From contig NZ_MNAN01000025.1 of NCBI RefSeq assembly GCF_001854475.1, positions 1-64,000 of the forward strand: a stretch of DNA of 64,000 bases, read 5' to 3'. The number at the start of each line of letters is the position of its first letter. The stretch's first letter is position 1. Below are positions 29,304 to 38,576 of the stretch, in pieces. The notes under the pieces were generated by a model. That model was given only the letters and a program-made list of their open reading frames with translations, had not been told where the DNA came from and did not search any database. This stretch comes from Pseudoalteromonas byunsanensis. GTDB taxonomy: Bacteria; Pseudomonadota; Gammaproteobacteria; Enterobacterales; Alteromonadaceae. The translations under genes were made by a program, and so were the position numbers.

Positions 29304-29438
29304 CTAATCCGCATATGATGTTGTTGGATTAACAGTGTCTGTATTTGTACCACCCGCTATTTTCTTTGTTTGCTGAGTGTTCAATGTTTCGTTATTTACC
29401 AGCTTCTTTAGTTTTTTAGTTTTAAGTTTCAAAAACAT
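29304..29438 (-). CDS. GG-leader RiPP precursor, probable lanthipeptide-type (LanA) substrate
   Basis: This 44-residue peptide starts at ATG 29438, with AAGGAAAACAAA upstream; a longer in-frame start at 29489 is rejected because it lacks such a site and the shorter leader fits. The leader is 30 residues: Lys/Leu-rich (LKLKTKKLKKL), then TKKIAGG, a double-glycine site suited to the C39 exporter at 21795. The 14-residue core TNTDTVNPTTSYAD has five Thr and one Ser but no Cys. LanB could dehydrate it but LanC could not form a thioether within it. It is the only LanA-like peptide I found. It lies 4 kb from the start of the lan operon, across glmU. Confidence 0.75.
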   Translation of the reverse strand: MFLKLKTKKLKKLVNNETLNTQQTKKIAGGTNTDTVNPTTSYAD

Positions 29439-29907
29439 TTTGTTTTCCTTCTTATTGTTTAAATGTAAGTGCTCAATCCACAGTGCCATTCATCTGGCCC
29501 GCTTTGCTTGATAACTACATTACCCAAACAAGACAAAAACAAGAAATTATAAAACCTTATTTATTAACCTGTAATACATTGTTATATATACTTTTATTTT
29601 AAATACAAAAGTGTTTTCAAGTCATAATATTTGACGCATCGTTCCTTATGAGATAAAAATCAAAACTGATATAGAAATACCTACGATAGAAATACTATTG
29701 CTATATTTTCACGAAGAAATCGCCTAAATTCACTCGACAGGCGATTTATTAATACCACTTCATCGAAAGTCGACATTTGCATTAGATCAAATAACACCAA
29801 AAGAATGCACTACAAGGAACTCATAGCAGGTTGAGAGCGAAGAATAAGAAAAGAAACTTTAATGAAGAGCTATTGTTGATATCAATAGCTCTGTGTGGGT
29901 AGTCAAA
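29439..29907. other. intergenic region upstream of the precursor
   Basis: The region is AT-rich and should contain the promoter of the precursor operon near 29440-29600. It ends in the hairpin of the CadC-like gene (29866-29892). I see no further gene and no second precursor. Confidence 0.5.
29866..29892 (-). terminator. hairpin downstream of the CadC-like gene
   Basis: AGAGCTATTG and CAATAGCTCT form a perfect 10-bp stem with an inner TTGATAT loop, 15 bp after the stop at 29908. The following minus-strand sequence is AT-rich (TCATTAAAGTTTCTTTTC). Confidence 0.6.
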
Positions 29908-32043
29908 TTAGTCTAGAACTTTGACTTTTAATAGCTGATTTTGTCTCACTTCCAAAATATCCAGTAGTAACTGGCCGGAGGTTTCTGAGATACGTAGATT
30001 TTGAATAACAAATTTTGATGCATCAACGGAGTAAATCTCCGTAAGAGGTTCTTCTGCATAAAAGTCCACTCGGTAAATACTCTTACCATCCGAGTGATAG
30101 TAAAGACCGTTGCCAATAGCTTCAGAATGTTTATATAACGCTTTGGGCAAATTGACAGTTGCTGACACTTCACCTTTTTTAGCATCGTAAAGTAGCACTT
30201 TGTCATCTGATGACAGAGTGACATACTGGTATTCATTAAGTTGACCCACCCAGCGTAAGTTAACCATTGGTAATTTAGTTTCTTTGCTATCTTCTAGTGA
30301 ATAAATATAAGCTCGGCTTCTCACTTTTTGCTCATCAAGTACTACATACCCTATGCGATTATTAAGTAAAAACTCTGACGATATGATGATTCCATCTACC
30401 ACTACAGATGCAATAAGAGACAAAGACCCATAATCATATACTTCTATCTTATTTTGATATTGAACTAATAGTTGATCTTGTTCCTTGTCGTAACTTATCC
30501 CAGTATATTGTCCGTCTGGTAAGCCCAGCTGCGATACCTGTCCATCACTGCTAATTTTCTTGATTGCCAGTTTATTGCCGAGTCGTCTTAATAAGATGGT
30601 GTGATCTTGCACATCTAGGGCAAATACATCTTCGTAAGGGCTCTTAATTTTTTCTGTTAGTTGGTCTGTTGTTGGATCATAGGTATAGATGTCTTGTAAG
30701 AATGGATAGCTTACCGTTAAAAACTCATTCAGCCCGACAGACTGATAGCTTGCATAGTTAATATTACCTAGCAATTTAGTGACATTTGATAGTTTATTTT
30801 CAGTGAGAGAATACCCATAGACTTTGCTTTCAACTGTATCGAGCCAAACCAACATATTTTTCGAGCGATCATAGTTAAGGGCCCAAATTCTATTTTCCGC
30901 TTCGTACAGCTTAACCTGATTGCCACCATCTAAGTCGGTCATATACAGCTCACTGGTATCGAACTGCAAACGTTCAAATATGATGGTTTCCTTCTCTGGG
31001 ATATATGCCAACAAATTATCACCGTAAGAGTTCAAGTTAGGTGATGTGATTTGATACTCTTCACCGGAAACCAAGTCCCGGCTAGTCAATGCTGCCAACT
31101 CATCTTTATTTCTATATCCGCGTTTAGAATATATAAAGTGAGTATTATCAACACCAATTCCAGATAACCCAGCAGGTTCACATGGGAAAAGGTACTCACT
31201 GCTTGAGTTAAAATCAGCATTTAAGCGCCAAACTTGGCAAGTATCTTCTTTAACAATACGATAATAAACTGTACTTGAGTCAACTGACCATCCAACTGGG
31301 AAATAGTTAACCTGCTCTTCGCCTAAGCGCTTTTCGTAGCCAGTATTCAGATCCTTAACAACCAGCGTATAGTTTTCCCCATCACTAGGAATAAATGCGA
31401 AAAGCAACTGACGTTTGTCTGGAGATAAGTTAAGTAAGGTATAACGCCCCTCTATCCAAGACAAAACACTTTCTTCAATAGGCTTTTCTATCACATCGGG
31501 AGCCGATTCTACTGAAGGGGTAAATTGACTACCAATTAACATCAGGGCTAAAGCCCCAGCAATGAAAGTTACAGCTTTTATGCTTTTAGCTCGCTTACCT
31601 TGCCCTGTATTTTTAATTGCGCTGTTAATGTGATTTTGTGTAAATGGAATGTCTGGAGAAGTGTGCTGGGTTTCGGTAGATAGTTGGTCATGATAAATAA
31701 TGATAGGCTCGAAAACGAAGCTATATCCTTTTCGATAATGTGTTTTTAACACTAAGCCCCTTTGCTTATCCGATTTCAGTATTTTTCGCAGTTCAGAAAT
31801 AGCGCGGTTTATGGCGTTATCATCGACATAATTTTGGCACCAAACATCGTCAACCAGGTTTTGACGAGTGATTACTTGGTCATTGTTGATAATAAAATAA
31901 GAAAGTAACTTAAATAATAAAGGTTCAAGTTCTCTTTCAACTTCTCCATCTGAAAGGGTTTGGGTTTTGGGATCAAACACCCAAGCCCCAAAATGAACTT
32001 CTTTTACTTTCCTTGAAAAACTAACTTCATTCATTGTCGCCAT
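29908..32043 (-). CDS. CadC/ToxR-like membrane transcriptional regulator with beta-propeller sensor
   Basis: This 711-residue one-component regulator has an N-terminal OmpR-type winged helix (about 15-112, with RQNLVDDVW, INRAISELRKIL and THYRKGYSF) and a single membrane helix (about 156-173). A large periplasmic region follows with TolB/WD40-like beta-propeller repeats (for example YTLLNLSPDKRQLLFAF and FERLQFDTSELYMTDLDGG). Such proteins sense an external signal and bind DNA while staying in the membrane. Position next to the peptide cluster suggests a regulatory role there, but the target is unknown. GATAACAATAG lies 64 bp upstream of its start. Confidence 0.82.
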   Translation of the reverse strand: MATMNEVSFSRKVKEVHFGAWVFDPKTQTLSDGEVERELEPLLFKLLSYFIINNDQVITRQNLVDDVWCQNYVDDNAINRAISELRKILKSDKQRGLVLKTHYRKGYSFVFEPIIIYHDQLSTETQHTSPDIPFTQNHINSAIKNTGQGKRAKSIKAVTFIAGALALMLIGSQFTPSVESAPDVIEKPIEESVLSWIEGRYTLLNLSPDKRQLLFAFIPSDGENYTLVVKDLNTGYEKRLGEEQVNYFPVGWSVDSSTVYYRIVKEDTCQVWRLNADFNSSSEYLFPCEPAGLSGIGVDNTHFIYSKRGYRNKDELAALTSRDLVSGEEYQITSPNLNSYGDNLLAYIPEKETIIFERLQFDTSELYMTDLDGGNQVKLYEAENRIWALNYDRSKNMLVWLDTVESKVYGYSLTENKLSNVTKLLGNINYASYQSVGLNEFLTVSYPFLQDIYTYDPTTDQLTEKIKSPYEDVFALDVQDHTILLRRLGNKLAIKKISSDGQVSQLGLPDGQYTGISYDKEQDQLLVQYQNKIEVYDYGSLSLIASVVVDGIIISSEFLLNNRIGYVVLDEQKVRSRAYIYSLEDSKETKLPMVNLRWVGQLNEYQYVTLSSDDKVLLYDAKKGEVSATVNLPKALYKHSEAIGNGLYYHSDGKSIYRVDFYAEEPLTEIYSVDASKFVIQNLRISETSGQLLLDILEVRQNQLLKVKVLD

Positions 32044-32506
32044 TTAAACATCGTTTTTTATTGGAGTTATTATAATGCTGTCATTTACAATCCAGCTTCT
32101 GAAACCGATAACAATAGTGTTTAAAAGCAGGCCGCTTTAATCGTTATTTCGAAACTATAATTGTACACGTCGTGAAGCCAATTGATATTCAATATATTAA
32201 TTTTTTTATTATTTCAGATAGCCGAACAGGTATCAAGCAAGCTAAATGGCCAAAAAAGGCGAAATTGAACGCAATAGTTATCAATAACACACTTAAGTCA
32301 CCATAAGCAAATTCACTATCCCAGAACTAATAGTTTGTATTTACGCTTGGATTGAACCAATCTTAGTTGAAGCGATACCTTATCAAGTACGTTTGAATCG
32401 TTCTTTTCATGATAGTGGTCATTACCAACTTGAGCAGCGGCGAGTAATACTCAAATAAACCGACACATATGAAGAACGGGTGTGTAACAAGTAAAGCTTC
32501 TAGTCA
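32044..32506. other. intergenic region with a fragment of atpD
   Basis: Besides the regulator promoter with GATAACAATAG at 32107 and the atpD-like fragment (32369-32432), I see no gene in these 463 bp. Confidence 0.5.
32369..32432 (-). pseudogene. short duplicated fragment of the ATP synthase beta gene
   Basis: About 55 bp closely match atpD at 50561-50615, including an identical 25-bp stretch starting ttatcaagtacg. Translated on the minus strand it reads [19 protein letters not shown], against [19 protein letters not shown] in the intact atpD of this window. There is no open frame beyond it. It is a relic of a duplicated or transferred atpD copy. Confidence 0.75.
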
Positions 32507-33844
32507 TCAGCCCTTATGAGGTGAGCTTGGATGGTGTAGAGGCAATGTTATTCTTGCAATTGCTCCTTTTTCATTCTTGCGGTTTTTGATATGTAACTCT
32601 CCTTGTTGACTTTCAATTAAGGACCGACATAACTCTAAACCGAGGCCTTGCCCATTTTCTTTGGTACTATAAAATGGCGTTTGGATATTTTCGAGATTTT
32701 GAATGCCACAGCCTCTATCTGCGACCTCGATAAACACTTGATTTGATTTTGTAAAGCACCTGAGCACAACTAACTGTTCAGCTTCACTTGCTTCAAAGGC
32801 ATTTTTTATCAAATTGATCAATGTTTGTTCTAACAATGCAGGATCTGACACAAATTCTATCAAGTCACCGTCAAGAACCAACTTTCCTTCTGGAAATAAC
32901 ACCTTAATTCGTTGGTATACATTCTTTATGCTAGTAAGTCTGTAATTAGGTTCAGGCCTTTTGCTGCACTGCACGTAAGCATTTATAAATGATTGTAGGC
33001 CCACCGCTCTCTTATGGATAATACTTAATATTTTCTGACCGCCTGGAGTTAAGGGTTCGTTTTCCGAGAGTGACAAACTTAAGGATTGAATTGGTGTGAG
33101 CGAGTTACCTATTTCATGCTTAATGACCCGAATTAGCTTTTGCCACGCTTCCGTTTGTGTTTTTCTAATCGTAGAGTGTTGGTCGATAAAAATTAACAAC
33201 TCGTGAGCCTTACCATCATGATAAAGCTTACTGTGCCTAATCAACCAGCGTTTATTTATATCAAAATCAGTGAACTCCCACGTCTCACCCACTCTATGCA
33301 AACCAAAGCGATCTGCTAACTTTTTTTGCTGTAACTGCCATGCGTATCCAGTGAAGTTTGAAAACGCGCCGTTTGCTCGAATCAACTGGCTTTTTTCGTT
33401 GAGTATAAGCATAGGTAGGTCTAACTCTTCCAACAAGTCGTAAATAATTAACTTACTCTGATCATAGCGTGTATGAGCCAAATGGATCTCTTTACTGAGA
33501 TTGATTAGCTTATCTTGAATATCGAAGCCTAATCCGTGCTCAAATCGCCGTCTTACTCTGCGGCGATGATCACCGTTGATGATTGCATCAAGATGCCCGT
33601 TAATACCGATATAAAACCCAAGCAACCTGCTGTACTGAACCATAGCTACATAGCTAAATAGCATAGTAAATGGCAACATCATCAAAATGCTCAACACTAA
33701 CTGAGAAGTTAATAACCAGAAAATAATCATACAGGCAAGACTTAGAAGGCCTACCCAGCAGCCTAATACCACAAATACGATACGTTCCAAAGACATTTTA
33801 GCCATATTTGATTTGATACTTTTCCATTCTTCTATATAGAGCAC
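32507..33844 (-). CDS. sensor histidine kinase (NtrB/NtrY-like)
   Basis: The 445 residues comprise two N-terminal membrane helices (about 25-75), a PAS-like region (LPMLILNEKSQLIRANGAF), the phospho-acceptor His in VIKHEIGNSLTPIQSL, and an HATPase domain with N box LINLIKNAFEASEA, G1 EVADRGCGI and G2 GQGLGLEL. It overlaps the start-proximal response-regulator gene by 47 bp and follows it, so the two form a pair. The pair lies between regulators and the ABC exporter genes. The signal is unknown; cell-envelope stress from peptides is a guess. Confidence 0.9.
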   Translation of the reverse strand: MLYIEEWKSIKSNMAKMSLERIVFVVLGCWVGLLSLACMIIFWLLTSQLVLSILMMLPFTMLFSYVAMVQYSRLLGFYIGINGHLDAIINGDHRRRVRRRFEHGLGFDIQDKLINLSKEIHLAHTRYDQSKLIIYDLLEELDLPMLILNEKSQLIRANGAFSNFTGYAWQLQQKKLADRFGLHRVGETWEFTDFDINKRWLIRHSKLYHDGKAHELLIFIDQHSTIRKTQTEAWQKLIRVIKHEIGNSLTPIQSLSLSLSENEPLTPGGQKILSIIHKRAVGLQSFINAYVQCSKRPEPNYRLTSIKNVYQRIKVLFPEGKLVLDGDLIEFVSDPALLEQTLINLIKNAFEASEAEQLVVLRCFTKSNQVFIEVADRGCGIQNLENIQTPFYSTKENGQGLGLELCRSLIESQQGELHIKNRKNEKGAIARITLPLHHPSSPHKG

Positions 33845-35162
33845 TAGTACTCAACCCTAGAATTTTCGCAGCCTCTGCCGTGCAGCCTCTGGTTTCTTCA
33901 AGCGACCTGATAATAAGAGTACATTCCGCTTCTGCTAAAGTTGTTAACGGGCAGCTCTCGATCTGAGCCGATGTAGGCACGATATTTAAAACGTCACTGT
34001 CGATAGTTTCGGACGAGCAAAGTAATACCGCCCGCTCCATAACATGGCTAAGCTCTCTAACATTGCCTGACCAGTAGTACCCCTCCAAAGCCCGATTTGC
34101 ACTAGCAGTAATTTTAGGTGTCGGTCGGTTATATTTTTTGCTGTGTAAATTGACGAAATGTGTGGCTAATAAGCTAATATCTTCTCGTCGCTCTCTTAGC
34201 GGAGGCATGGTTATTTCGAATGTATTTATACGATAATATAAATCTTCACGAAATTTTCTTTGCTCTATCAAGTCTCTCAATTCAGCATTAGTTGCACAGA
34301 TAAGGCGAACATTTGCAAGCTGCGTATTGCTACTTCCGACAGCTTCATACTCTCCACTTTCCAATACACGTAACAGTTTGCTCTGCTGCATCGCTGTCAT
34401 ATTAGCTATTTCATCGAGAAACAAGGTGCCCTCATGAGCAATAGAGAATCTACCGATACGATCTGACTTCGCGTCCGTAAAAGCACCTCGAACATGACCA
34501 AACATTTCGCTTTCAAACAAGTCAACAGGGATCGCCCCCATATTCACAGAAACAAGGTTTTTGTCGCATCGAGATGACTGAGTATATATGTATTTTGCTA
34601 GAGAGCTTTTTCCGGTGCCATTTTCTCCAAGAATGAGCACTGATGCATCTGTTTGACTGATCCTTTCAACTTGCATCATCACTTTTCTCATTGCAGGGGA
34701 ACGCCAAAGCACTTCCGAATTAGACTGTTCTGCAAGTTGCTGTACCAAACCTTGCCTTGATTTTTCCAAGTTTTGTAGCTTTATTTGCTGTTCTATAATT
34801 TGAAAAAGTCGCTGATTTTGCCAAGGCTTTTCTATAAAGTCGGCAGCGCCAAGTTTCATTGATTCAACAATTAACTCCGTATTCGACCACGCAGTCATAA
34901 CAACAATAGCTCGGTTGGGGTTGCTCGCACGTAATTTTTTTAGTAGTGCCAAACCGTCGCAGCCAGATGTAGTGTCGGATGTATAATTCATATCCATTAA
35001 CACCAGTTCTGGATTACACGCCTGATCTTCGATAAGACCTTGCTCTACAGTCTGTGCATAACTGACTTTATATCCTTTTTTGCTCAAAATATATTCGAGC
35101 GAAAGGCAAATATCCAACTTATCGTCCAACACTAAAATATGAGGAGAAGAAGATGACTGCAT
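33798..35162 (-). CDS. sigma-54-dependent response regulator (NtrC family)
   Basis: The protein has three parts: a receiver (phospho-Asp in LVLMDMNYT), an AAA+ domain with Walker A GENGTGKSS and the sigma-54 contact loop GAFTDA, and a C-terminal Fis-type helix-turn-helix (TAEAAKILGLSTSALYRRM). ATG 35162 (GAGGA 9 bp upstream) is preferred to TTG 35186. It overlaps the downstream kinase gene. The intact GAFTDA means it activates sigma-54 promoters, and a good candidate lies ahead of the exporter operon at 40590-40608. Confidence 0.92.
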   Translation of the reverse strand: MQSSSSPHILVLDDKLDICLSLEYILSKKGYKVSYAQTVEQGLIEDQACNPELVLMDMNYTSDTTSGCDGLALLKKLRASNPNRAIVVMTAWSNTELIVESMKLGAADFIEKPWQNQRLFQIIEQQIKLQNLEKSRQGLVQQLAEQSNSEVLWRSPAMRKVMMQVERISQTDASVLILGENGTGKSSLAKYIYTQSSRCDKNLVSVNMGAIPVDLFESEMFGHVRGAFTDAKSDRIGRFSIAHEGTLFLDEIANMTAMQQSKLLRVLESGEYEAVGSSNTQLANVRLICATNAELRDLIEQRKFREDLYYRINTFEITMPPLRERREDISLLATHFVNLHSKKYNRPTPKITASANRALEGYYWSGNVRELSHVMERAVLLCSSETIDSDVLNIVPTSAQIESCPLTTLAEAECTLIIRSLEETRGCTAEAAKILGLSTSALYRRMEKYQIKYG

Positions 35163-35186
35163 ATTAAGAGTCCTCGCGCTTAGCAA

Positions 35187-35570
35187 AGTTTAAGTATTCA
35201 TTGGTAAATGACCTTCCCTCTCGCATTTTAACTTAATAATGTGTTCGATTAAAAGCTGTTTATTTCTTATTTTTAGTTCATATGAAATTTATCAACACTC
35301 GTTAACTTTGTTTTTAGTTTTTAGGTTTTAGTAATACTCATTTTTAAAAATCAAAATTAATCAGCTAAAAATCGAACAGGCCATAACCGAACAAAATTAA
35401 CACAATACTCCACGCATTAAAGTGAGACGAAGCTGTAAAAACAACTTTACAACAAATGTAACCAAAAATTATTTATAGTTCCATTTTATCGAACAAACAT
35501 TTAATATTGCAGGGCTTTAACAACACAAAAATAAAAACAGTATTGAACTATCATTTAAATGGATTGAAAA
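35187..35570. other. AT-rich divergent intergenic region
   Basis: The region between the response regulator and the winged-helix gene must hold two divergent promoters. I see no gene and no good sigma-54 site in it. Confidence 0.5.
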
Positions 35571-36101
35571 ATGAAAAATATGATTAGTAACACCGACTCT
35601 TTCACGAGAGATATAAAAATTGGAAGTTTATTAAAAGAACAACCCGGAGTTACCAATGAAGAACAAAAAAAACAATTTGAAAGTCAAAAATTCAGAAGTG
35701 GAGTTTATAAACTAAACGAAATTTACATTGACTTTGATACAAACTCTTTAACAGATTCTTATGGTAGAAACATTCGGATTGAGCCTTTAATAATGGACTT
35801 GCTCGCTTACATGATGAAAAATACAGGTTCATATCTTAGTGTTAGTGATCTTATGCAGCATGTCTGGTCTGGTAGAATAGTTTCAGACAATGCTGTTAGA
35901 GTTGCAGTAAAGAAACTTAGAGATGCAATGGGTGATAACCCAAAACTTCCCCGGTTTATAAAAACATCACCAAATAGGGGCTACACAATAATCGCCCAAC
36001 CAATTGAAATAAAAAGAAATAAATTCTATAGCTTATCAATTAAGCGCAAAATAAGAACCTCTAATATTGGAAGATTTGTTTCAACCTTTATCTTCAGGTA
36101 A
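35571..36101 (+). CDS. OmpR-type winged-helix DNA-binding protein, no sensor domain
   Basis: This 176-residue protein carries one Trans_reg_C winged helix (about 45-145: DFDTNSLTDSYGRNIRIEPL, VSDLMQHVWSGRIVSDNAVR, VAVKKLRDAMGDN, NRGYTII). It then ends in about 25 basic residues with no obvious membrane helix and no receiver. It may be a stripped-down relative of the CadC-like regulator at 29908. It faces the exporter operon tail to tail. Target genes are unknown. Confidence 0.75.
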   Translation: MKNMISNTDSFTRDIKIGSLLKEQPGVTNEEQKKQFESQKFRSGVYKLNEIYIDFDTNSLTDSYGRNIRIEPLIMDLLAYMMKNTGSYLSVSDLMQHVWSGRIVSDNAVRVAVKKLRDAMGDNPKLPRFIKTSPNRGYTIIAQPIEIKRNKFYSLSIKRKIRTSNIGRFVSTFIFR

Positions 36102-36146
36102 CCATATTATTTTAGCTCTGAGAAAAACCTCAGAGCTAAACCATTT

Positions 36147-38576
36147 CTAATCATCATTCCGCAATGAATATATTGGACTTCTATTCGCTACGCCGTTCAA
36201 TGAAATTATCGATATAAAAACAGATAGCAGAAGCGTTATTAACATTGCTGTAAACGCAGGTAAAAAATCAATATTAAAGTTTACAAAATCTAATTCCTTT
36301 CTTAAACCCTCAAATAGAGATATTAAAATCACGCTTACAGACCCACCCCAATATATTGCTTTACTGTTATCTTTTAAAACATCTTTGACTATATGAAAAG
36401 GGTTTGCTCCAATCGCCATCCTAACACCCAGTTCATACTGTCGCATTTTAACGTTATAACTAAGAATTCCATAAAGCCCTATAGAAGCCAATAACAAAGT
36501 CAGCATAGATATTGAAATTGTAATTATCGCAGTTGCAACATCCCTTTTTAGTATTCTATAGTGTAAGTCATCCATGGAATAATATAAAAACACTCTAAAC
36601 TTACTATCATAGTCTCTAACTCTATTTATTATTGACTGCTTACTTATTTGCACCCCTTCTTTCTTCTTAAAAACAAACGTTAGCTTTTCTAGTTCTGATG
36701 GAATATATAGTACTTCTTCAAAAGAATTACTAGATGGATTATTAATATCAGCTAAAACAGTGGTTATTTTATAAGTCACTCCATTGTATATTAATGACTT
36801 GTTTATTGCGGACAATTCATCTTCATATAACACTTTTGCTAAAGTCTGACTTATCATTACCACTTTATCGTTGTTTCTAACTTCCATTTCTGTAAATTGA
36901 CGACCCGCAATTATTTTTTGAGAAAAAACTTGTTGTAGAGCACTGTCTGAAATTACTACATTTGTACGGACAAAATCTCTTGGTCTATCGGGGTGCGTGA
37001 CTGAGCGCGTCATGCGAGGTGATAGAGGCGTAGCACTAATAATCGAAACGGCTTCCACTTCAGGCATAGCTTCGATTGCTTTTTTCAGTTCCTTTGCTTG
37101 CTGGCTTATTGAAAGATCGGTTAGATCTTTATTGCCTGTAGTGACGGTAAAATAGTAAGTATCTTCAGTATTAATGCCTAATGGTTGCGAAATTTTAGCT
37201 GATGCGACGAACATTAAAGAAAAATTTGCTGCAAGTAACACAATTGCCAAGGTAATTTGACTTGCGGCTAAAGCGACACGTAACCGAGATGAAATTTGTA
37301 GACCAGACCCTTTTCCACTTGATTGAAGCATACTACTCAGTCCTCGATAATCGACGGCAAGAGAAGCTGTACCTGCGAAGATAAAAGAAAGCGTGATGCC
37401 ACAAATAAGCATAAATATGGTCGATGGCAAATTAAGGCTCATTTCATCTAATCTCGGTAACTGTCCAGCCGCATTTTGTTGCAACAGATATATGCCACAA
37501 CAAGCAACTGCTATCGCCAATAATAAAGCTCCGGCTGTTAAGCACATAGATTCAGCTAACATTGCTCTAAAAATATGCTGCTTTTGAGCTCCAAGAGCTG
37601 CTTGAATAGCCAATTGGCGGCGTTTCTCAACTATTCTTGACAAGAACAAGTTTGTTGCATTTGCCACAGCAATAAGTAATAGCGCGAGAACACCTGCAAA
37701 AAATAACGCGCTTGTTGTTTCACTATCACCAATGATGGCTTGCTCAAAGGTTAATAGTCTTGCCTGTAAGCTCACGTCTTTCCAATACTCAGAGCCTTGA
37801 GTATTGCGTCGGAAACCAGAATCAGAGAGGCTTGTTAGCTCATGTTGTGCTTGTTGTTGTTTCAAAGACGACTTTAGCTTTCCAACAAACTGAATATGAG
37901 GCAAGAAATCATCCCAACTGGTGCGGCTCTCCTCACGAATCGTATTATAATCCCAAGGTAAATATATTAAGCTTTCAGATCTAAAGTCCGTTAGTTGAGG
38001 TTGTTGAAAATCTGCAGAAAGTACCCCTACAACGACGAACTGAATATCTTCAACTGCTAGTGTTTTTCCAAGTACATCATGCTCACGATTAAAAAATGTT
38101 TGCCATGCTTTATCGGTGAGAATTACTGACGGCTTATATTGATTAACCCCTTCAGACTCATTAAAAGCACGGCCAAACTGCATCGATGCCGTTGTAATAT
38201 TGAAATAACTCGGTGTCACATAGCTGGCGTTGATTCGGGGCATGCTACTTATGCTAGTGATTTGTGTTACATCACTTGAGATAAGCGCTTTTTCGTCAAA
38301 AGAGTTACTTTTCTTATACCATTCCACTAAGCTTGGGTAACTTTGAAAACCTTCACTATCTACTTCATGATTTTTGACCCTTATGTGATTTGCAACCACT
38401 AAGCGCTCATGATCATTGTAAACAAGCGGTTTAACAAATACTAAATAATTTAAATTAAAGGCAGTAACTAATGCTCCCAGCGTAATTCCTAACGTTAGAA
38501 TAATCGTAAAGCAAAATGCTGGAACTTTTAGTAGGCTGAAAAAACTACTTTTTAGTTCATGCAAAAAATAATTCAC
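36147..38576 (-). CDS. MacB/FtsX-type ABC transporter permease, duplicated form
   Basis: This 809-residue inner-membrane permease has an N-terminal helix and a MacB-type periplasmic domain (about 40-280). It has FtsX domains near 290-400 (NATNLFLSRIVEKRRQLAIQ) and 690-800 (YGILSYNVKMRQYELGVRMA), with a second periplasmic domain between. The ATPase is separate (38573). Such MacAB-like machines export peptides or respond to antimicrobial peptides from the periplasm. Its start overlaps the ATPase stop by 4 bp (ATGA type). Confidence 0.87.
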   Translation of the reverse strand: MNYFLHELKSSFFSLLKVPAFCFTIILTLGITLGALVTAFNLNYLVFVKPLVYNDHERLVVANHIRVKNHEVDSEGFQSYPSLVEWYKKSNSFDEKALISSDVTQITSISSMPRINASYVTPSYFNITTASMQFGRAFNESEGVNQYKPSVILTDKAWQTFFNREHDVLGKTLAVEDIQFVVVGVLSADFQQPQLTDFRSESLIYLPWDYNTIREESRTSWDDFLPHIQFVGKLKSSLKQQQAQHELTSLSDSGFRRNTQGSEYWKDVSLQARLLTFEQAIIGDSETTSALFFAGVLALLLIAVANATNLFLSRIVEKRRQLAIQAALGAQKQHIFRAMLAESMCLTAGALLLAIAVACCGIYLLQQNAAGQLPRLDEMSLNLPSTIFMLICGITLSFIFAGTASLAVDYRGLSSMLQSSGKGSGLQISSRLRVALAASQITLAIVLLAANFSLMFVASAKISQPLGINTEDTYYFTVTTGNKDLTDLSISQQAKELKKAIEAMPEVEAVSIISATPLSPRMTRSVTHPDRPRDFVRTNVVISDSALQQVFSQKIIAGRQFTEMEVRNNDKVVMISQTLAKVLYEDELSAINKSLIYNGVTYKITTVLADINNPSSNSFEEVLYIPSELEKLTFVFKKKEGVQISKQSIINRVRDYDSKFRVFLYYSMDDLHYRILKRDVATAIITISISMLTLLLASIGLYGILSYNVKMRQYELGVRMAIGANPFHIVKDVLKDNSKAIYWGGSVSVILISLFEGLRKELDFVNFNIDFLPAFTAMLITLLLSVFISIISLNGVANRSPIYSLRNDD

